Assembly (NCBI GenBank): GCA_035297265.1 | Contig: DATGZH010000064.1 | Location: forward strand, 124,001-188,000 | DNA length: 64,000 bases | Reading direction: 5' to 3' | Source: DATGZH01 sp035297265 | GTDB lineage: Bacteria > Actinomycetota > Acidimicrobiia > Acidimicrobiales > RAAP-2 | Shown: positions 50,700 to 59,317 of the stretch, one piece after another | How the letters are laid out: the number at the start of each line of letters is the position of its first letter | How positions within the stretch are numbered: the first letter of the stretch is position 1 | Made by a program: the position numbers and the translations under genes | The notes under the pieces: model-generated | Database searches by the model: none | The model's input: the letters and a program-made list of their open reading frames with translations, nothing else | What the model was told of the DNA's origin: nothing

Positions 50700-51955
50700 G
50701 CGTCCGGGGCACCACCGCCGGCTGGGGCACCGGGGCCCTCGAGGAGGGGGCCCGGGCCGACTTCGGCCGGATGCGGGCCGAGCGTCGAAAGGCGGTGTTC
50801 GCCGCGATGGCGGCCGACGACCTCGACGCGCTCGTGCTCGGCCGCGAGGCCCACGCCCGGTACGCCTCGGGGGCCCGTCGGCTGTGGACCGAGGGCCCCC
50901 GGCCCTTCGGGCCGGGTTGCATCGCCGTGGCCAAGACCGGTGCCGTCCACCTCCTCAGCACCTGGGACGACGGCATCCCGCCCGAGGTCGGCCACGACCA
51001 GCTCTTCGGGATCACCTGGAACGGCGGGAACCTGTTCGCCAACCTGACGGCCATCGAGGGGCTCGGCGAGGCCCGCCGCCTCGGGGTCGACGGCATGTCG
51101 CCCGGCATGGGCCAGCTGCTCGCCGCCCTCGCCCCGTCGGCCGAGGTGGTCGACGCCACGCGGCTCTTGTCCGACGTCATGGCGGTGAAGACGTTCGACG
51201 AGCTCGCCTGCATCCGCACGTCGGTCCTCGTGGCCGAGGCGGGCCTCGACCACGCGCTCGCCGGCCTCGTGCCGGGGACCACCGGCCGGGTCCTCGCCGG
51301 CCGGGCGGCCGAACGCCTGGCCGAGCTCGGCGTAACGACGCCGGACTTCGAGGCCCTCTTCCGCTCGACGTCGCCCGTCGGGGGGCCGGCCCGCCGCGGG
51401 CGGCGGGGCGAGGGACCGGTCGCCGCCGTCGAGGGCGGCGTGCCGCAGCTCCCGACGAAGGACGCCTTCAACAGCGGCACGCTCGTCACCTGCCAGGTGG
51501 GCGGGCTCTACTCGGGCTACGGCGGGCCGGTCACCCGGACCTGGCTCTGCCCGTCGGGCGACGGCCGACCGGCCGAGCCGACGGCCGGGCAGCTCCGCCT
51601 CCGGGAGCACACCCGGCACCTCGTCGGTCGGCTGGCCGAGGTGCTTCGGCCGGGCCGGGCGGCCGGCGACGTCCTCGGCGCCTACCGGGCGGCCGGGGAG
51701 ACGCCGCCACCGGGTCTCCTCCTCGCCCACGGGGTCGGTCTCGGGCTGCAGCCGCCGCTCGTGGGCGCCGGGCTACCCGACGACGCCGGCGCCGCCACCA
51801 CCCTCGCCCCCGGCATGGTGCTCTTCGTCACCGCCTGCGTGACCGACCCCGAGGTCGGGGCCGACCTCGTCGGCGACACGGTGCTCATCACCGACGACGG
51901 CCACGAGCTCCTCTCGCACCACGACCACGGGCCCCTCGGTCCGGCGCTTCCCTGA
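50696..51955 (+). CDS. M24-family pseudopeptidase (metal ligands lost)
   Basis: 419 residues; GTG 50696 overlaps the preceding stop by four bases. It has the same N-terminal and pita-bread architecture as its neighbour (RMRAERRKAVFAAMAADDLDA; LVTCQVGGLYSGYGGPVTRTW; LLLAHGVGLGLQPP). Four of the five metal ligands are replaced: Q267, P278, T379 and G393. Only H345 remains, so catalysis by the usual dinuclear metal mechanism is unlikely. It may be a regulatory or structural partner of the active paralogue. The frame is intact and codon use is normal, so it is a maintained gene rather than a decaying one. Confidence 0.85.
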   Translation: MSVRGTTAGWGTGALEEGARADFGRMRAERRKAVFAAMAADDLDALVLGREAHARYASGARRLWTEGPRPFGPGCIAVAKTGAVHLLSTWDDGIPPEVGHDQLFGITWNGGNLFANLTAIEGLGEARRLGVDGMSPGMGQLLAALAPSAEVVDATRLLSDVMAVKTFDELACIRTSVLVAEAGLDHALAGLVPGTTGRVLAGRAAERLAELGVTTPDFEALFRSTSPVGGPARRGRRGEGPVAAVEGGVPQLPTKDAFNSGTLVTCQVGGLYSGYGGPVTRTWLCPSGDGRPAEPTAGQLRLREHTRHLVGRLAEVLRPGRAAGDVLGAYRAAGETPPPGLLLAHGVGLGLQPPLVGAGLPDDAGAATTLAPGMVLFVTACVTDPEVGADLVGDTVLITDDGHELLSHHDHGPLGPALP

Positions 51956-51962
51956 CGGCGCC

Positions 51963-52430
51963 GTGGTCACCCGGGGCAACGGCGAGCGGGGCGGCGCGGC
52001 CGGTGGCCGGCCACCCTTCCCCGGTCCCGACGACGTCCCCGACCTCCGACTCGTCCCCGACCACGCCTTCTCCACGTTCGACTGGAGGGACGTGGACATC
52101 GAAGGGGCGGACTTCGCCATCGAGATGGACGTCACTCCGCGGGTCGTCAACAGCTCGGGCGCCCTCCAGGGCGGCCTCATGGCCGTCCTCGTCGACCTGG
52201 TGGCCGGGCGGGCCCTCCTCAAGCCGCCGAGTGGGTTCACGAAGGTGGCCACGACCGAACTGCACCTCAACTTCTTGGAGCCCGCCCGCGACGGCCCCGT
52301 CCGGGCCGAGGCCCACGTGCTGCGCCGGGGCCGCCGGAGTGCCGTCGTACGGGTCGAGGTGCACGACGTGAACGGGCGCCTCGTAGCCACCGCCACCCTC
52401 TCCTTCGCCGCCCCGACCGGGGGCCGTTGA
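51963..52430 (+). CDS. PaaI-type hotdog thioesterase
   Basis: 155 residues from GTG 51963. The hotdog core is VNSSGALQGGLMAVLVDLVAGRALL, with the Gly-Gly turn and Asp197-like position (DLVAG) of PaaI enzymes, then FTKVATTELHLNFLEPARDGPV and RRSAVVRVEVHDVNGRLVATA. It hydrolyses a CoA thioester, possibly aromatic or short-chain. It is the last gene of the amidohydrolase-M24-M24 operon (7 bases after the stop of the pseudopeptidase), and a 13-bp hairpin follows. Confidence 0.85.
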   Translation: MVTRGNGERGGAAGGRPPFPGPDDVPDLRLVPDHAFSTFDWRDVDIEGADFAIEMDVTPRVVNSSGALQGGLMAVLVDLVAGRALLKPPSGFTKVATTELHLNFLEPARDGPVRAEAHVLRRGRRSAVVRVEVHDVNGRLVATATLSFAAPTGGR

Positions 52431-52438
52431 ACGAGCCC

Positions 52439-52468
52439 GGCCACACCGCCCGGTCGGGCGGTGTGGCC
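52439..52468. terminator. 13-bp hairpin after the thioesterase operon
   Basis: GGCCACACCGCCC (52439-52451) pairs perfectly with GGGCGGTGTGGCC (52456-52468) around a 4-base loop. It lies 9 bases after the thioesterase stop and before the permease gene, a likely terminator of the four-gene operon, again without a T-run. Confidence 0.6.
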
Positions 52469-52533
52469 ACTACGACGGACCGGAGGTGGTTGGCGCCCTT
52501 GCCCCGCCCCTCGGGATCTGCCTGAATCGCCTC

Positions 52534-54951
52534 ATGGGGGCCGTGTGGTCGTGCCTGCGGTCGGAGTGGCGGACCCAGTGGCGGACGTGGCTCGCCCTCG
52601 CCGCACTGGTCGGCCTGGTCGGTGGGGTGGTCCTCGGCGCGGCGGCCGGCGCCCGACGCACGGCCACGGCCTACCCGCGCCTGCTCGAGGTCGGCCACGC
52701 CTCCGACGCCCTCGTGGCCCCCGACACGCCGGGCTTCGACGCCGCCCTCCGCCGGCTCCCCGAGGTCGTCGCCCTGCACCACGGCGATCTCTACAACCTC
52801 TTTCTCACCTCGCCGCACGGGCCCGACCCGGCCGTCGACGCGGGCAGCGGCCAGAACGTGTGGACCTCGACGGACCGGGTGAAGGTGCTCGAAGGGCGGC
52901 TCTTCGACGTCACCAACCGCCGGGAGGTCATGGTCGACCCGGCGCTCGCCGCCCGCTACCACCTGCACCCGGGGGCCCGCTTCCAGGTGCTGGCCGTCCC
53001 GATGGACGACCAGGGCAACTCACTCCTGCAGCGGGCCTACCCGATGTCGTTCACGGTGAGCGCGGTCGTCGTCTTCGACAACCAGGTCGTCCCGGTGTCG
53101 CCCGCCGACGCCCTGCCCCAGTTCGTGCTCACCCCGGCCTTCGCCCGCACGAGCGTCGCCCGCTCGCTCGTCAGCACCGACGGGGCCTACCTCACCCTCC
53201 GGCCAGGGACGAACTTCGGCACGTTCCGGAGCCGGACGGCCCGGCTGGCGTCGCATTACCCACTCCTCGGCGGCCAGGTCTTCATCGCCGACCTCGACGA
53301 CCAGCACGCCCGGGCCGAGCAGGCCATCTCGCCCGAAGCCATCGCGCTGGCCCTCTTCGCCCTGCTGGCCGGGCTCATGGGACTGGCGGTGATCGGCCAG
53401 ATCGTGAGCCGACAGCTCCTCGTCGACGCCGGCGACCACCAGGCCCTGCGGGCCCTCGGCATGGACCGGCGCCAGCTGCTGGCGCTCAGCCTCCTCGGCG
53501 TCGGCGCGGTCGCGGTGGCGGGCGCGGTCCTCGCGGTGGTGATCGCGGTGGCCGCGTCGCCGCTCATGCCCATCGGCGCGGCGCGCCTGGCCGAGCCGTC
53601 CCCCGGGGTGGAGATCAACGTCGGCGTGATCCTCATCGGGCTGGCCGCGGTGGCTCTGCTGCCGGTCCTCGTGGCCCTCCCCGCCGCCCGGCGGGCGGCC
53701 CGCCCCGCCGCCACGAACGCGAGCGACGAAGTGGCAACCGGCCGGACGGCCTCGTTGCTCGCCCGGACGACGGGCCTCGCCACGTGGCCGGCGTCGATGG
53801 CCATCGGCCTCCGGCTGGCCTTCGCCTCGGGGCGGGGACGCCGAGCCGTACCGGTCCGTAGCGCCCTCGTGGGGACCACCGTGGCCCTCGGAGCCCTCGT
53901 GGCCGCCATCGTGTTCGGGACGAGCCTCGACGGGCTCGTGAGCACGCCCCGCCTCTACGGGCAGACCTGGGACACCCAGATCGACTTCAGCTTCGGCGCC
54001 GTACCGGCGCAGGCGGCCCGGTCGTTCCTGGCCTCCGACCACGACATCGCGGCGCTCGCCGGCGGCAACTACGGCAGCGTGCAGCTCGGGGGCCAGCTCG
54101 TGCCGGCGGTCGGCGTCGCTCCCCTCCATGGCCGCATCGACTACGCCCTCCTGCACGGTCGGTCCCCGGTCGGGGCCGACGAGATCGCCCTCGGCGGCCG
54201 CACCCTGGCCGGCCTGCACGCCAAGGTGGGCGACGTGGTCACCGCCCAGGTCAACGGCAAGTCACGTCGGATGCGGATCGTCGGCGAGGCGGTGTTCCCG
54301 GCCTACGGCTATGGGAACTTCACGCCGACCGGACTCGGGAACGGGGCGGCCGTGGACCCGCGCCTCTTGCCAACGCCCGGATGCGCCGGCTGTTACAACT
54401 TCTTTCTCGTGCGTTACACCGGGGGGACAAACCGGGCCCGCGACACCGCGGCCCTCACCTCGGACCTCCGGCGCAAGACGGGGTGTCTCGACGCCGGCTG
54501 CGCCGTGGTCACGGTGTTGCGGCCGACCGAGATCGACAGCCTCTTGCGAGTCCAGGGCACCCCCCTCGCGCTGGGCGTCCTGCTCGCCGTCCTGGCGGTC
54601 GCTTCCCTCGCCCACGCCCTCGTCACCACGATCGGGCGCCGGCGGCGGGACCTGGCCATTCTGAAGACCCTCGGGTTCCGCCGCCGTCAGGTCTCCGCCA
54701 CGGTGGCCTGGCAGTCGGTCGCCCTCGGCGCGGTCGCCCTCGTCGTGGGGATCCCCCTCGGCGTGGCCGCCGGCCGCCTGGCCTGGACCATCTTCGCCAA
54801 CTCCGTCGGCGTGGCGCCCGATCCGACCGTGCCGGTGCTGGTCGTCCTGGCCCTCGTCCCGCTCGCCCTCGTCGTGGCCAACGCCATCGCCGCCGGCCCG
54901 GCGTGGGTCGCCGGCCGGGTCAAGGCGGGGCGCCTCCTCCGCGCCGAGTGA
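52534..54951 (+). CDS. FtsX-like ABC permease (orphan)
   Basis: 805 residues from ATG 52534. A GTG at 52486 lies inside a GGAGG sequence and is less likely. It has one N-terminal membrane segment (WLALAALVGLVGGVVLGAAA). A large extracytoplasmic region follows. The first FtsX-type domain carries three helices (LALFALLAGLMGLAVIGQIV, LGVGAVAVAGAVLAVVIAVA, VILIGLAAVALLPVLVAL), then a second extracellular domain and a C-terminal FtsX domain (LGVLLAVLAVASLAHALVTT, VALGAVALVVGIPLGVAAGR). The layout is that of MacB/LolC-type mechanotransmission permeases. No ATP-binding subunit is adjacent. It overlaps the converging MaoC-like gene by 32 bases. Confidence 0.82.
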   Translation: MGAVWSCLRSEWRTQWRTWLALAALVGLVGGVVLGAAAGARRTATAYPRLLEVGHASDALVAPDTPGFDAALRRLPEVVALHHGDLYNLFLTSPHGPDPAVDAGSGQNVWTSTDRVKVLEGRLFDVTNRREVMVDPALAARYHLHPGARFQVLAVPMDDQGNSLLQRAYPMSFTVSAVVVFDNQVVPVSPADALPQFVLTPAFARTSVARSLVSTDGAYLTLRPGTNFGTFRSRTARLASHYPLLGGQVFIADLDDQHARAEQAISPEAIALALFALLAGLMGLAVIGQIVSRQLLVDAGDHQALRALGMDRRQLLALSLLGVGAVAVAGAVLAVVIAVAASPLMPIGAARLAEPSPGVEINVGVILIGLAAVALLPVLVALPAARRAARPAATNASDEVATGRTASLLARTTGLATWPASMAIGLRLAFASGRGRRAVPVRSALVGTTVALGALVAAIVFGTSLDGLVSTPRLYGQTWDTQIDFSFGAVPAQAARSFLASDHDIAALAGGNYGSVQLGGQLVPAVGVAPLHGRIDYALLHGRSPVGADEIALGGRTLAGLHAKVGDVVTAQVNGKSRRMRIVGEAVFPAYGYGNFTPTGLGNGAAVDPRLLPTPGCAGCYNFFLVRYTGGTNRARDTAALTSDLRRKTGCLDAGCAVVTVLRPTEIDSLLRVQGTPLALGVLLAVLAVASLAHALVTTIGRRRRDLAILKTLGFRRRQVSATVAWQSVALGAVALVVGIPLGVAAGRLAWTIFANSVGVAPDPTVPVLVVLALVPLALVVANAIAAGPAWVAGRVKAGRLLRAE

Positions 54952-55447
54952 GGCCGGACGGCGCCGACCGGCGAGCCGGTTCAGGCGGAGGGGCCGCGGG
55001 AAGGCCAAGCTCGGCCGTCCCGCTCAGGTGCTCGCCGAGGTCGTTCACGGCCCGGAACGCCACCTCGACGAGCGCCTCGTCACCCCACCGGTCACGCCCC
55101 GTCACCTCGCCGGTGTAGACGAGGCGGCTCCCCGGGAACATGGGGACGCCGAGGCGGATGGCGATGCGGCGCACCATGGCGTCCGGGCCGGCCCAGTCGG
55201 TCAGGAACCGGCTGCAGAACGCCGTGTCCGAGAGGATGTTCATGAAGACGTCGGGGGCGCCCTGGCGCTCCGCGTAGTCCCGGTCGTGGTGGACTGGCAT
55301 GAAGTCCCGGGTGGCGAGGGCACCGGCGACGATGGTCGAGGCGGTGACGTCCACGGACATCGGGGTGAGCTCGTCGCCCACCTCGATGGTGGCCCAGTCG
55401 CGGGACCCGGGTCCCTCGGCGGGGGTCACCGGGTCACCCCGGGCCAC
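54920..55447 (-). CDS. MaoC-like hotdog dehydratase subunit
   Basis: 175 residues. ATRDFMPVHHDRDYAERQGAPDVFMN carries the MaoC/hydratase Asp-His pattern, followed by CSRFLTDWAGPDAMVRRIAIRLG and GSRLVYTGEVTGRD. It pairs with the FAS1-like gene upstream (55434-55985, overlap 14 bases), echoing the pair at 18190-19152. A Pro/Arg-rich tail (PEPARRSAPSGLTRRGGG) lies within the overlap with the permease gene. The start is GTG 55447 or GTG 55429. It is probably an enoyl-CoA hydratase subunit. Confidence 0.82.
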   Translation of the reverse strand: MARGDPVTPAEGPGSRDWATIEVGDELTPMSVDVTASTIVAGALATRDFMPVHHDRDYAERQGAPDVFMNILSDTAFCSRFLTDWAGPDAMVRRIAIRLGVPMFPGSRLVYTGEVTGRDRWGDEALVEVAFRAVNDLGEHLSGTAELGLPAAPPPEPARRSAPSGLTRRGGGAPP

Positions 55448-55985
55448 CGCCCGGCTTGAACTTGAGGATGCGGAAGCGTTGGCGTCCGACGACCTCGCCG
55501 TCCGCGTCCTTGTAGTTGGTGAGCCACGTGACGAAACGGCCCGGACCGAGCCGGGTGGCCTTCTCCTCGGAGATCGACTCGAACGTCGACGTCGCCGAGA
55601 CCGTCTCGCCGAGGTGGAGGTAGCGGACGATCTCGAACTCCGAGTTGGTGGCGAGGGTGCCGACGTAGCCGGCCTCGTCGAGGAGGGCCAGCGCCGTCGG
55701 CCCGTCGGTCTCGACCGGCGAACCGCCCCGCTCGGCCAGGCCGGTGATCTTGGGCGTGGGCAGCGTCCAGGTCTGCAACATCAACGGGGGGGCCACGATG
55801 CCCCCGAAGCGCGAGCGGGCGGCCCGCTCGGGGTCGGTGTAGACGGGGTTCGTGTCCTCGAACGCCGCCGCCCAGTGCCGGATCATCGGCTGGTTGACCG
55901 GGTCAGGCCCCGTGCTGGCCCCGCCACGGCCGACGGGTTGCCCCACCAGCGCGGCCAGGCGGTCGTCGAGCTCGTCCCCGCTCAC
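55434..55985 (-). CDS. FAS1-like dehydratase (MaoC N-terminal domain) protein
   Basis: 183 residues from GTG or ATG 55985. It has NQPMIRHWAAAFEDTNPVYT, ARSRFGGIVAPPLMLQTWTLP, YVGTLATNSEFEIVRYLHLGE and TWLTNYKDADGEVVGRQRFRI, typical of the non-catalytic hotdog half of MaoC hydratases. The catalytic partner is the overlapping downstream gene. With the acyl-CoA dehydrogenase just upstream (stop at 56020) it suggests a second desaturation-hydration module in this window. Confidence 0.82.
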   Translation of the reverse strand: MSGDELDDRLAALVGQPVGRGGASTGPDPVNQPMIRHWAAAFEDTNPVYTDPERAARSRFGGIVAPPLMLQTWTLPTPKITGLAERGGSPVETDGPTALALLDEAGYVGTLATNSEFEIVRYLHLGETVSATSTFESISEEKATRLGPGRFVTWLTNYKDADGEVVGRQRFRILKFKPGGGPG

Positions 55986-56019
55986 GTGGCCGACACCGGG
56001 AGAGGGCCGGGGCGGGGGC

Positions 56020-57168
56020 TCAGACCCCGAGGGAGCGGCCGATGATCTCCTTCATGATCTCGGTCGTGCCGCCGTAGATGGTGGTGACGCGGGCGTCGGC
56101 GTAGGCCCGGGCGATCGGGAACTCCCGCATGTAGCCGTAGCCGCCGTGGAGCTGCACGCCACGGTCGGCCGCCCGGCCCTGCAGCTCCGTGCACCACCAC
56201 TTGGCCATGGCGGCCCGTTCCGGGGTGAGGATGCCCTCGTTGAGCTCGGTGATGCAGGCGTCGACGTAGGCCTGGGCGATGTCGATCTCGGTGGCCAGCT
56301 CGGCCAGCACGAAGCGGGAGTGTTGGAAGGTCCCGATGGGCTGGCCGAAGGCCGTGCGCTCCTTGCAGTAGGCGAGGGTGGTGTCGAACGAAAAGCGCGC
56401 CGCGGCCACCCCGGACACCGCGATGGACAGGCGCTCCTGCGGGAGGTTGGAGACGAGGTACAAGAACCCCTCGCCCTCCTTCCCGAGTAGGTTGGCCACC
56501 GGGACCTCGACGTCGTTGAAGAAGAGCTCCGCAGTGTCCTGGGAGTGGAGGCCGATCTTGTCCAGGTTGCGGCCCCGCTCGAATCCCTCCATGCCCCGCT
56601 CGAGGACGACGAGGCTCATCCCCCGGTGACGCTGGGCGGGATCGGTCTTGACCGCGGTCACGACGAGGTCGGCGTTGATCCCGTTCGTGATGAAGGTCTT
56701 GGCCCCGTTGACGACGTAGGCGTCGCCGTGGCGGATGGCCGAGGTCGACATCGAGGCGAGGTCGCTCCCGATGCCCGGCTCGGTCATGGCGATGGCCGTG
56801 ACCAGCTCGCCCGAGACGATGCCCGGGAGCCAGCGCTCCCGCTGCTCGTCGTTGCAGTAGGTGAGGAAGTAGGGCAGGACGATGTCGTTGTGGAGGACGA
56901 TGCCGAGCGAGGCGCCGTTGCAACCCGTCCGGTGGAACTCTTCGTTCAAGATGGCGTTGTAGCGGAAGTCGGCCACCCCGCCGCCGCCGTAGCGCTCGGG
57001 GACGGCCATCCCGAGCAGCCCGATCTCGCCGGCCTTGGTGAAGAGCTCCCGGTCGACGATGCCCTCGCGCTCCCAGTCCTCGAAGTGCGGGACGATCTCC
57101 TTCTCGGCGAAGCGCTGCACCGTGGCCCGGAACTGCTCGTGTTCCTCCTCGAAGATGGCCCGCGGCAT
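56020..57168 (-). CDS. Acyl-CoA dehydrogenase
   Basis: 382 residues from ATG 57168 (MPRAIFEEEHEQFR), with GAGGAGGAA-like purines close upstream on the transcript. It shows VPERYGGGGVADFRYNAILNEE, IAMTEPGIGSDLASMSTSA, VVNGAKTFITNGINADLVV, ERLSIAVSGVAAARFSFDTTL, and YADARVTTIYGGTTEIMKEIIGRSLG. The C-terminal IYGGT, rather than IYEGT, means the catalytic Glu is not at the medium-chain position; this is common in actinobacterial enzymes. It desaturates a CoA thioester and passes electrons to ETF. It lies upstream of the MaoC pair, a plausible operon. Confidence 0.92.
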   Translation of the reverse strand: MPRAIFEEEHEQFRATVQRFAEKEIVPHFEDWEREGIVDRELFTKAGEIGLLGMAVPERYGGGGVADFRYNAILNEEFHRTGCNGASLGIVLHNDIVLPYFLTYCNDEQRERWLPGIVSGELVTAIAMTEPGIGSDLASMSTSAIRHGDAYVVNGAKTFITNGINADLVVTAVKTDPAQRHRGMSLVVLERGMEGFERGRNLDKIGLHSQDTAELFFNDVEVPVANLLGKEGEGFLYLVSNLPQERLSIAVSGVAAARFSFDTTLAYCKERTAFGQPIGTFQHSRFVLAELATEIDIAQAYVDACITELNEGILTPERAAMAKWWCTELQGRAADRGVQLHGGYGYMREFPIARAYADARVTTIYGGTTEIMKEIIGRSLGV

Positions 57169-57216
57169 CGCCGCATCGTATCCGGCCCGCCTGGCGGGGC
57201 GGCAGGGGTGGTCCGA

Positions 57217-57222
57217 TAATCT
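57217..57222 (+). promoter_or_regulatory. Candidate -10 element of the MFS transporter gene
   Basis: TAATCT (57217-57222) is the most AT-rich spot in the gap between the divergent acyl-CoA dehydrogenase and transporter genes. No clear -35 is seen, so this is a weak call. Confidence 0.3.
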
Positions 57223-57292
57223 CGGGCCGGGACCGGGACCACCGTCCGCCCGGAGCCCGCGGAGAGGGCCGCCGCCAGATGACCGGTCGCCG

Positions 57293-58804
57293 ATGACCCA
57301 GACCACCGAGCGCAGCGTCGCCCCGGCCGGGGTGGTCGACCGCCTGGGCGCCGACGTGGTCCGGGTGGCCGTGGTCGTCGTGCTCGGGTCGATCATGTCG
57401 GTCCTCGACACGACGATCGTGAACGTCGCGCTGGCCACGCTGTCACGCGACCTACACACCACGCTCGACGACATCCAGTGGGTCGTGACCGGCTACCTGC
57501 TGGCCCTCGGGGCGGTGATCCCCATCGCCGCCTGGGCCACCAAGCGCTACGGGACCAAGCGCCCGTTCATCATCGCCGTCGTCGCCTTCACCGTCGGCTC
57601 GGTCCTGTGCGGCCTGGCCTGGTCGGCCACCGCCCTCATCGCCTTCCGGGTCCTCCAGGGACTCGGCGGCGGCCTGCTCCTCCCGGTGGCCGCCACCACG
57701 CTCGCCCGGGCGGCCGGGCCGCACCGCATGGGCCGGGCGATGGGCATCGTGAGCGTGCCCACGGTCTTCGCCCCGACGATCGGCCCGACGATCGGCGGCC
57801 TCGTGCTCGTCCACCTCGGCTGGCGGTGGATCTTCTTCATCAACCTGCCGGTCGGGATCGTGACCGTGATCGCCGCCTGGCGGCTGCTCAAGCCCGACAC
57901 CGGCGAGGAGCCGCACCGCAAGCTGGACGTGCTGGGCCTCGTCCTCCTCGGCGTGGGCATCCCGGCGATCATCTACGGCCTGGCCGAGACGATCTCGGGC
58001 ACGACGGCCCAGGTCGTCGTGCCGCTCCTGGTCGGCACCGTGCTCGTGGGGCTGTTCATCCGCCACGCGCTGAGCGTGACCCGACCCCTCCTCGACCTGC
58101 GCCTCTACCGCAACCACGCCTTCTCGGCCGCCTCGGTGGCCTCCTTCTGCCTCGGCGTGGCGGTGTTCGGGAGCATGATCCTGCTCCCCCTCTACTTCCA
58201 AACGGTGCGGGGCCAGAGCCCGGTCACGACCGGGCTCCTCCTCATCCCCCAGGGCGCGGGGGTGATGGCCGGCATGTACCTGGCCGGGTTCCTGACCGAC
58301 CGCTTCGGCGGCGGGCCGGTGGCGTTCTTCGGCGTGCTGCTCACGTGCGCCGCGAGTATCCCGCTCGCCCTCGTGAGCGTCCACACGTCGTTCACCAACC
58401 TCGACGTGTTCCTCTTCATACGGGGCTTCGGCATCGCCGGCATCGGCATGCCGGCCATGGCCGCCGCCTTCGCCTCGCTCCAGCACCACCAGATCGACGA
58501 CGCCAGCCCGCAGCTGAACATCCTCCAGCGGGTGGGTGGCTCGCTCGGCACCGCGGTGCTCGTGGTGATCCTGCAGCACCAGCTGACCGCGGCCGCCGCG
58601 GCGAGCGGGGGCCACCCCAGCCACGAGGCCATGGCCCAGGCCTTCGGCTACGCCTACTGGTGGACCTTCGGGATCCTGCTCGCCTCGGCCGTCCCCGCCC
58701 TCGTCTTGTGGAAGAACGAACGTCGCAACCGGGCGACGCGCGACCAGCTCGCCCGAGGCGAGGACGAGACGGCGGCGGTGGCCATGGCGGCCGAGCTCCT
58801 CTGA
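57293..58804 (+). CDS. MFS multidrug efflux transporter (DHA2/EmrB-like)
   Basis: 503 residues from ATG 57293. It has the DHA2 motif MSVLDTTIVNVALATL in helix 1, TGYLLALGAVIPIAAWATKRYG (loop motif), FRVLQGLGGGLLLPVAATTL, and GPTIGGLVLVHLGWRWIFFINLPVG, with about fourteen hydrophobic segments in total. It is a proton-driven exporter of drugs or hydrophobic metabolites. Unlike the transporter at 6491-8089 its codons are as GC-rich as its neighbours, so it looks native. A PPOX-fold gene follows after 4 bases and may be co-transcribed. Confidence 0.9.
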   Translation: MTQTTERSVAPAGVVDRLGADVVRVAVVVVLGSIMSVLDTTIVNVALATLSRDLHTTLDDIQWVVTGYLLALGAVIPIAAWATKRYGTKRPFIIAVVAFTVGSVLCGLAWSATALIAFRVLQGLGGGLLLPVAATTLARAAGPHRMGRAMGIVSVPTVFAPTIGPTIGGLVLVHLGWRWIFFINLPVGIVTVIAAWRLLKPDTGEEPHRKLDVLGLVLLGVGIPAIIYGLAETISGTTAQVVVPLLVGTVLVGLFIRHALSVTRPLLDLRLYRNHAFSAASVASFCLGVAVFGSMILLPLYFQTVRGQSPVTTGLLLIPQGAGVMAGMYLAGFLTDRFGGGPVAFFGVLLTCAASIPLALVSVHTSFTNLDVFLFIRGFGIAGIGMPAMAAAFASLQHHQIDDASPQLNILQRVGGSLGTAVLVVILQHQLTAAAAASGGHPSHEAMAQAFGYAYWWTFGILLASAVPALVLWKNERRNRATRDQLARGEDETAAVAMAAELL

Positions 58805-58808
58805 GCCC

Positions 58809-59288
58809 GTGAGCGACCGGCCCCGCCGCCCGAGCGTCCGCCTCAGTCCCGAGGAGGCCTGGCAGGCGGTCAGCGACGCCCACACCGGGATCTTCACCAC
58901 GCTGCGCCGCGACGGCGTGCCGGTCTCCCTCCCGGTGTGGTTCGTCACGCTCGACCACCAGGTGATCATGCGCACGCCGGCCACCGCCAAGAAGGTGGCG
59001 CGGGTGCGGACCGACCCGAGGTCCTCGTTCCTCGTCGAGGCCGGCCTGCGCTGGGCCGAGCTGCGGGCCGTCCACCTCACCGGCCGGGCGGAGGTGGTCG
59101 ACGACGACGGCCGGCTGGCCGAGGAGATCGCCCCCGCCTGGGAGGCCAAGTACGGGGGGTACACGACGGCGCGGACGGCGATGCCCGACGCCACGCGGAC
59201 GCATTACGAGGTGCCGTTCGCCTACGTGCGCTTCACCCCGGACGAGCGCATCGTGAGCTGGGACAACCGCCGGCTCGGCCTCACCTGA
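58809..59288 (+). CDS. PPOX-class (pyridoxamine oxidase-like fold) flavin/F420-binding protein
   Basis: 159 residues from GTG 58809, four bases after the transporter stop. The split-barrel fold is seen in TGIFTTLRRDGVPVSLPVWFV, VIMRTPATAKKVARVRTDPR, SSFLVEAGLRWAELRAVHLTGRAEVV and PFAYVRFTPDERIVSWD. Such proteins reduce substrates with FMN or F420. The cofactor cannot be decided from sequence, though F420 enzymes are common in this region. It is followed at once by a second, shorter relative. Confidence 0.83.
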   Translation: MSDRPRRPSVRLSPEEAWQAVSDAHTGIFTTLRRDGVPVSLPVWFVTLDHQVIMRTPATAKKVARVRTDPRSSFLVEAGLRWAELRAVHLTGRAEVVDDDGRLAEEIAPAWEAKYGGYTTARTAMPDATRTHYEVPFAYVRFTPDERIVSWDNRRLGLT

Positions 59289-59317
59289 CCGACCGGCGGG
59301 TACGAGGCCGCGGACCG

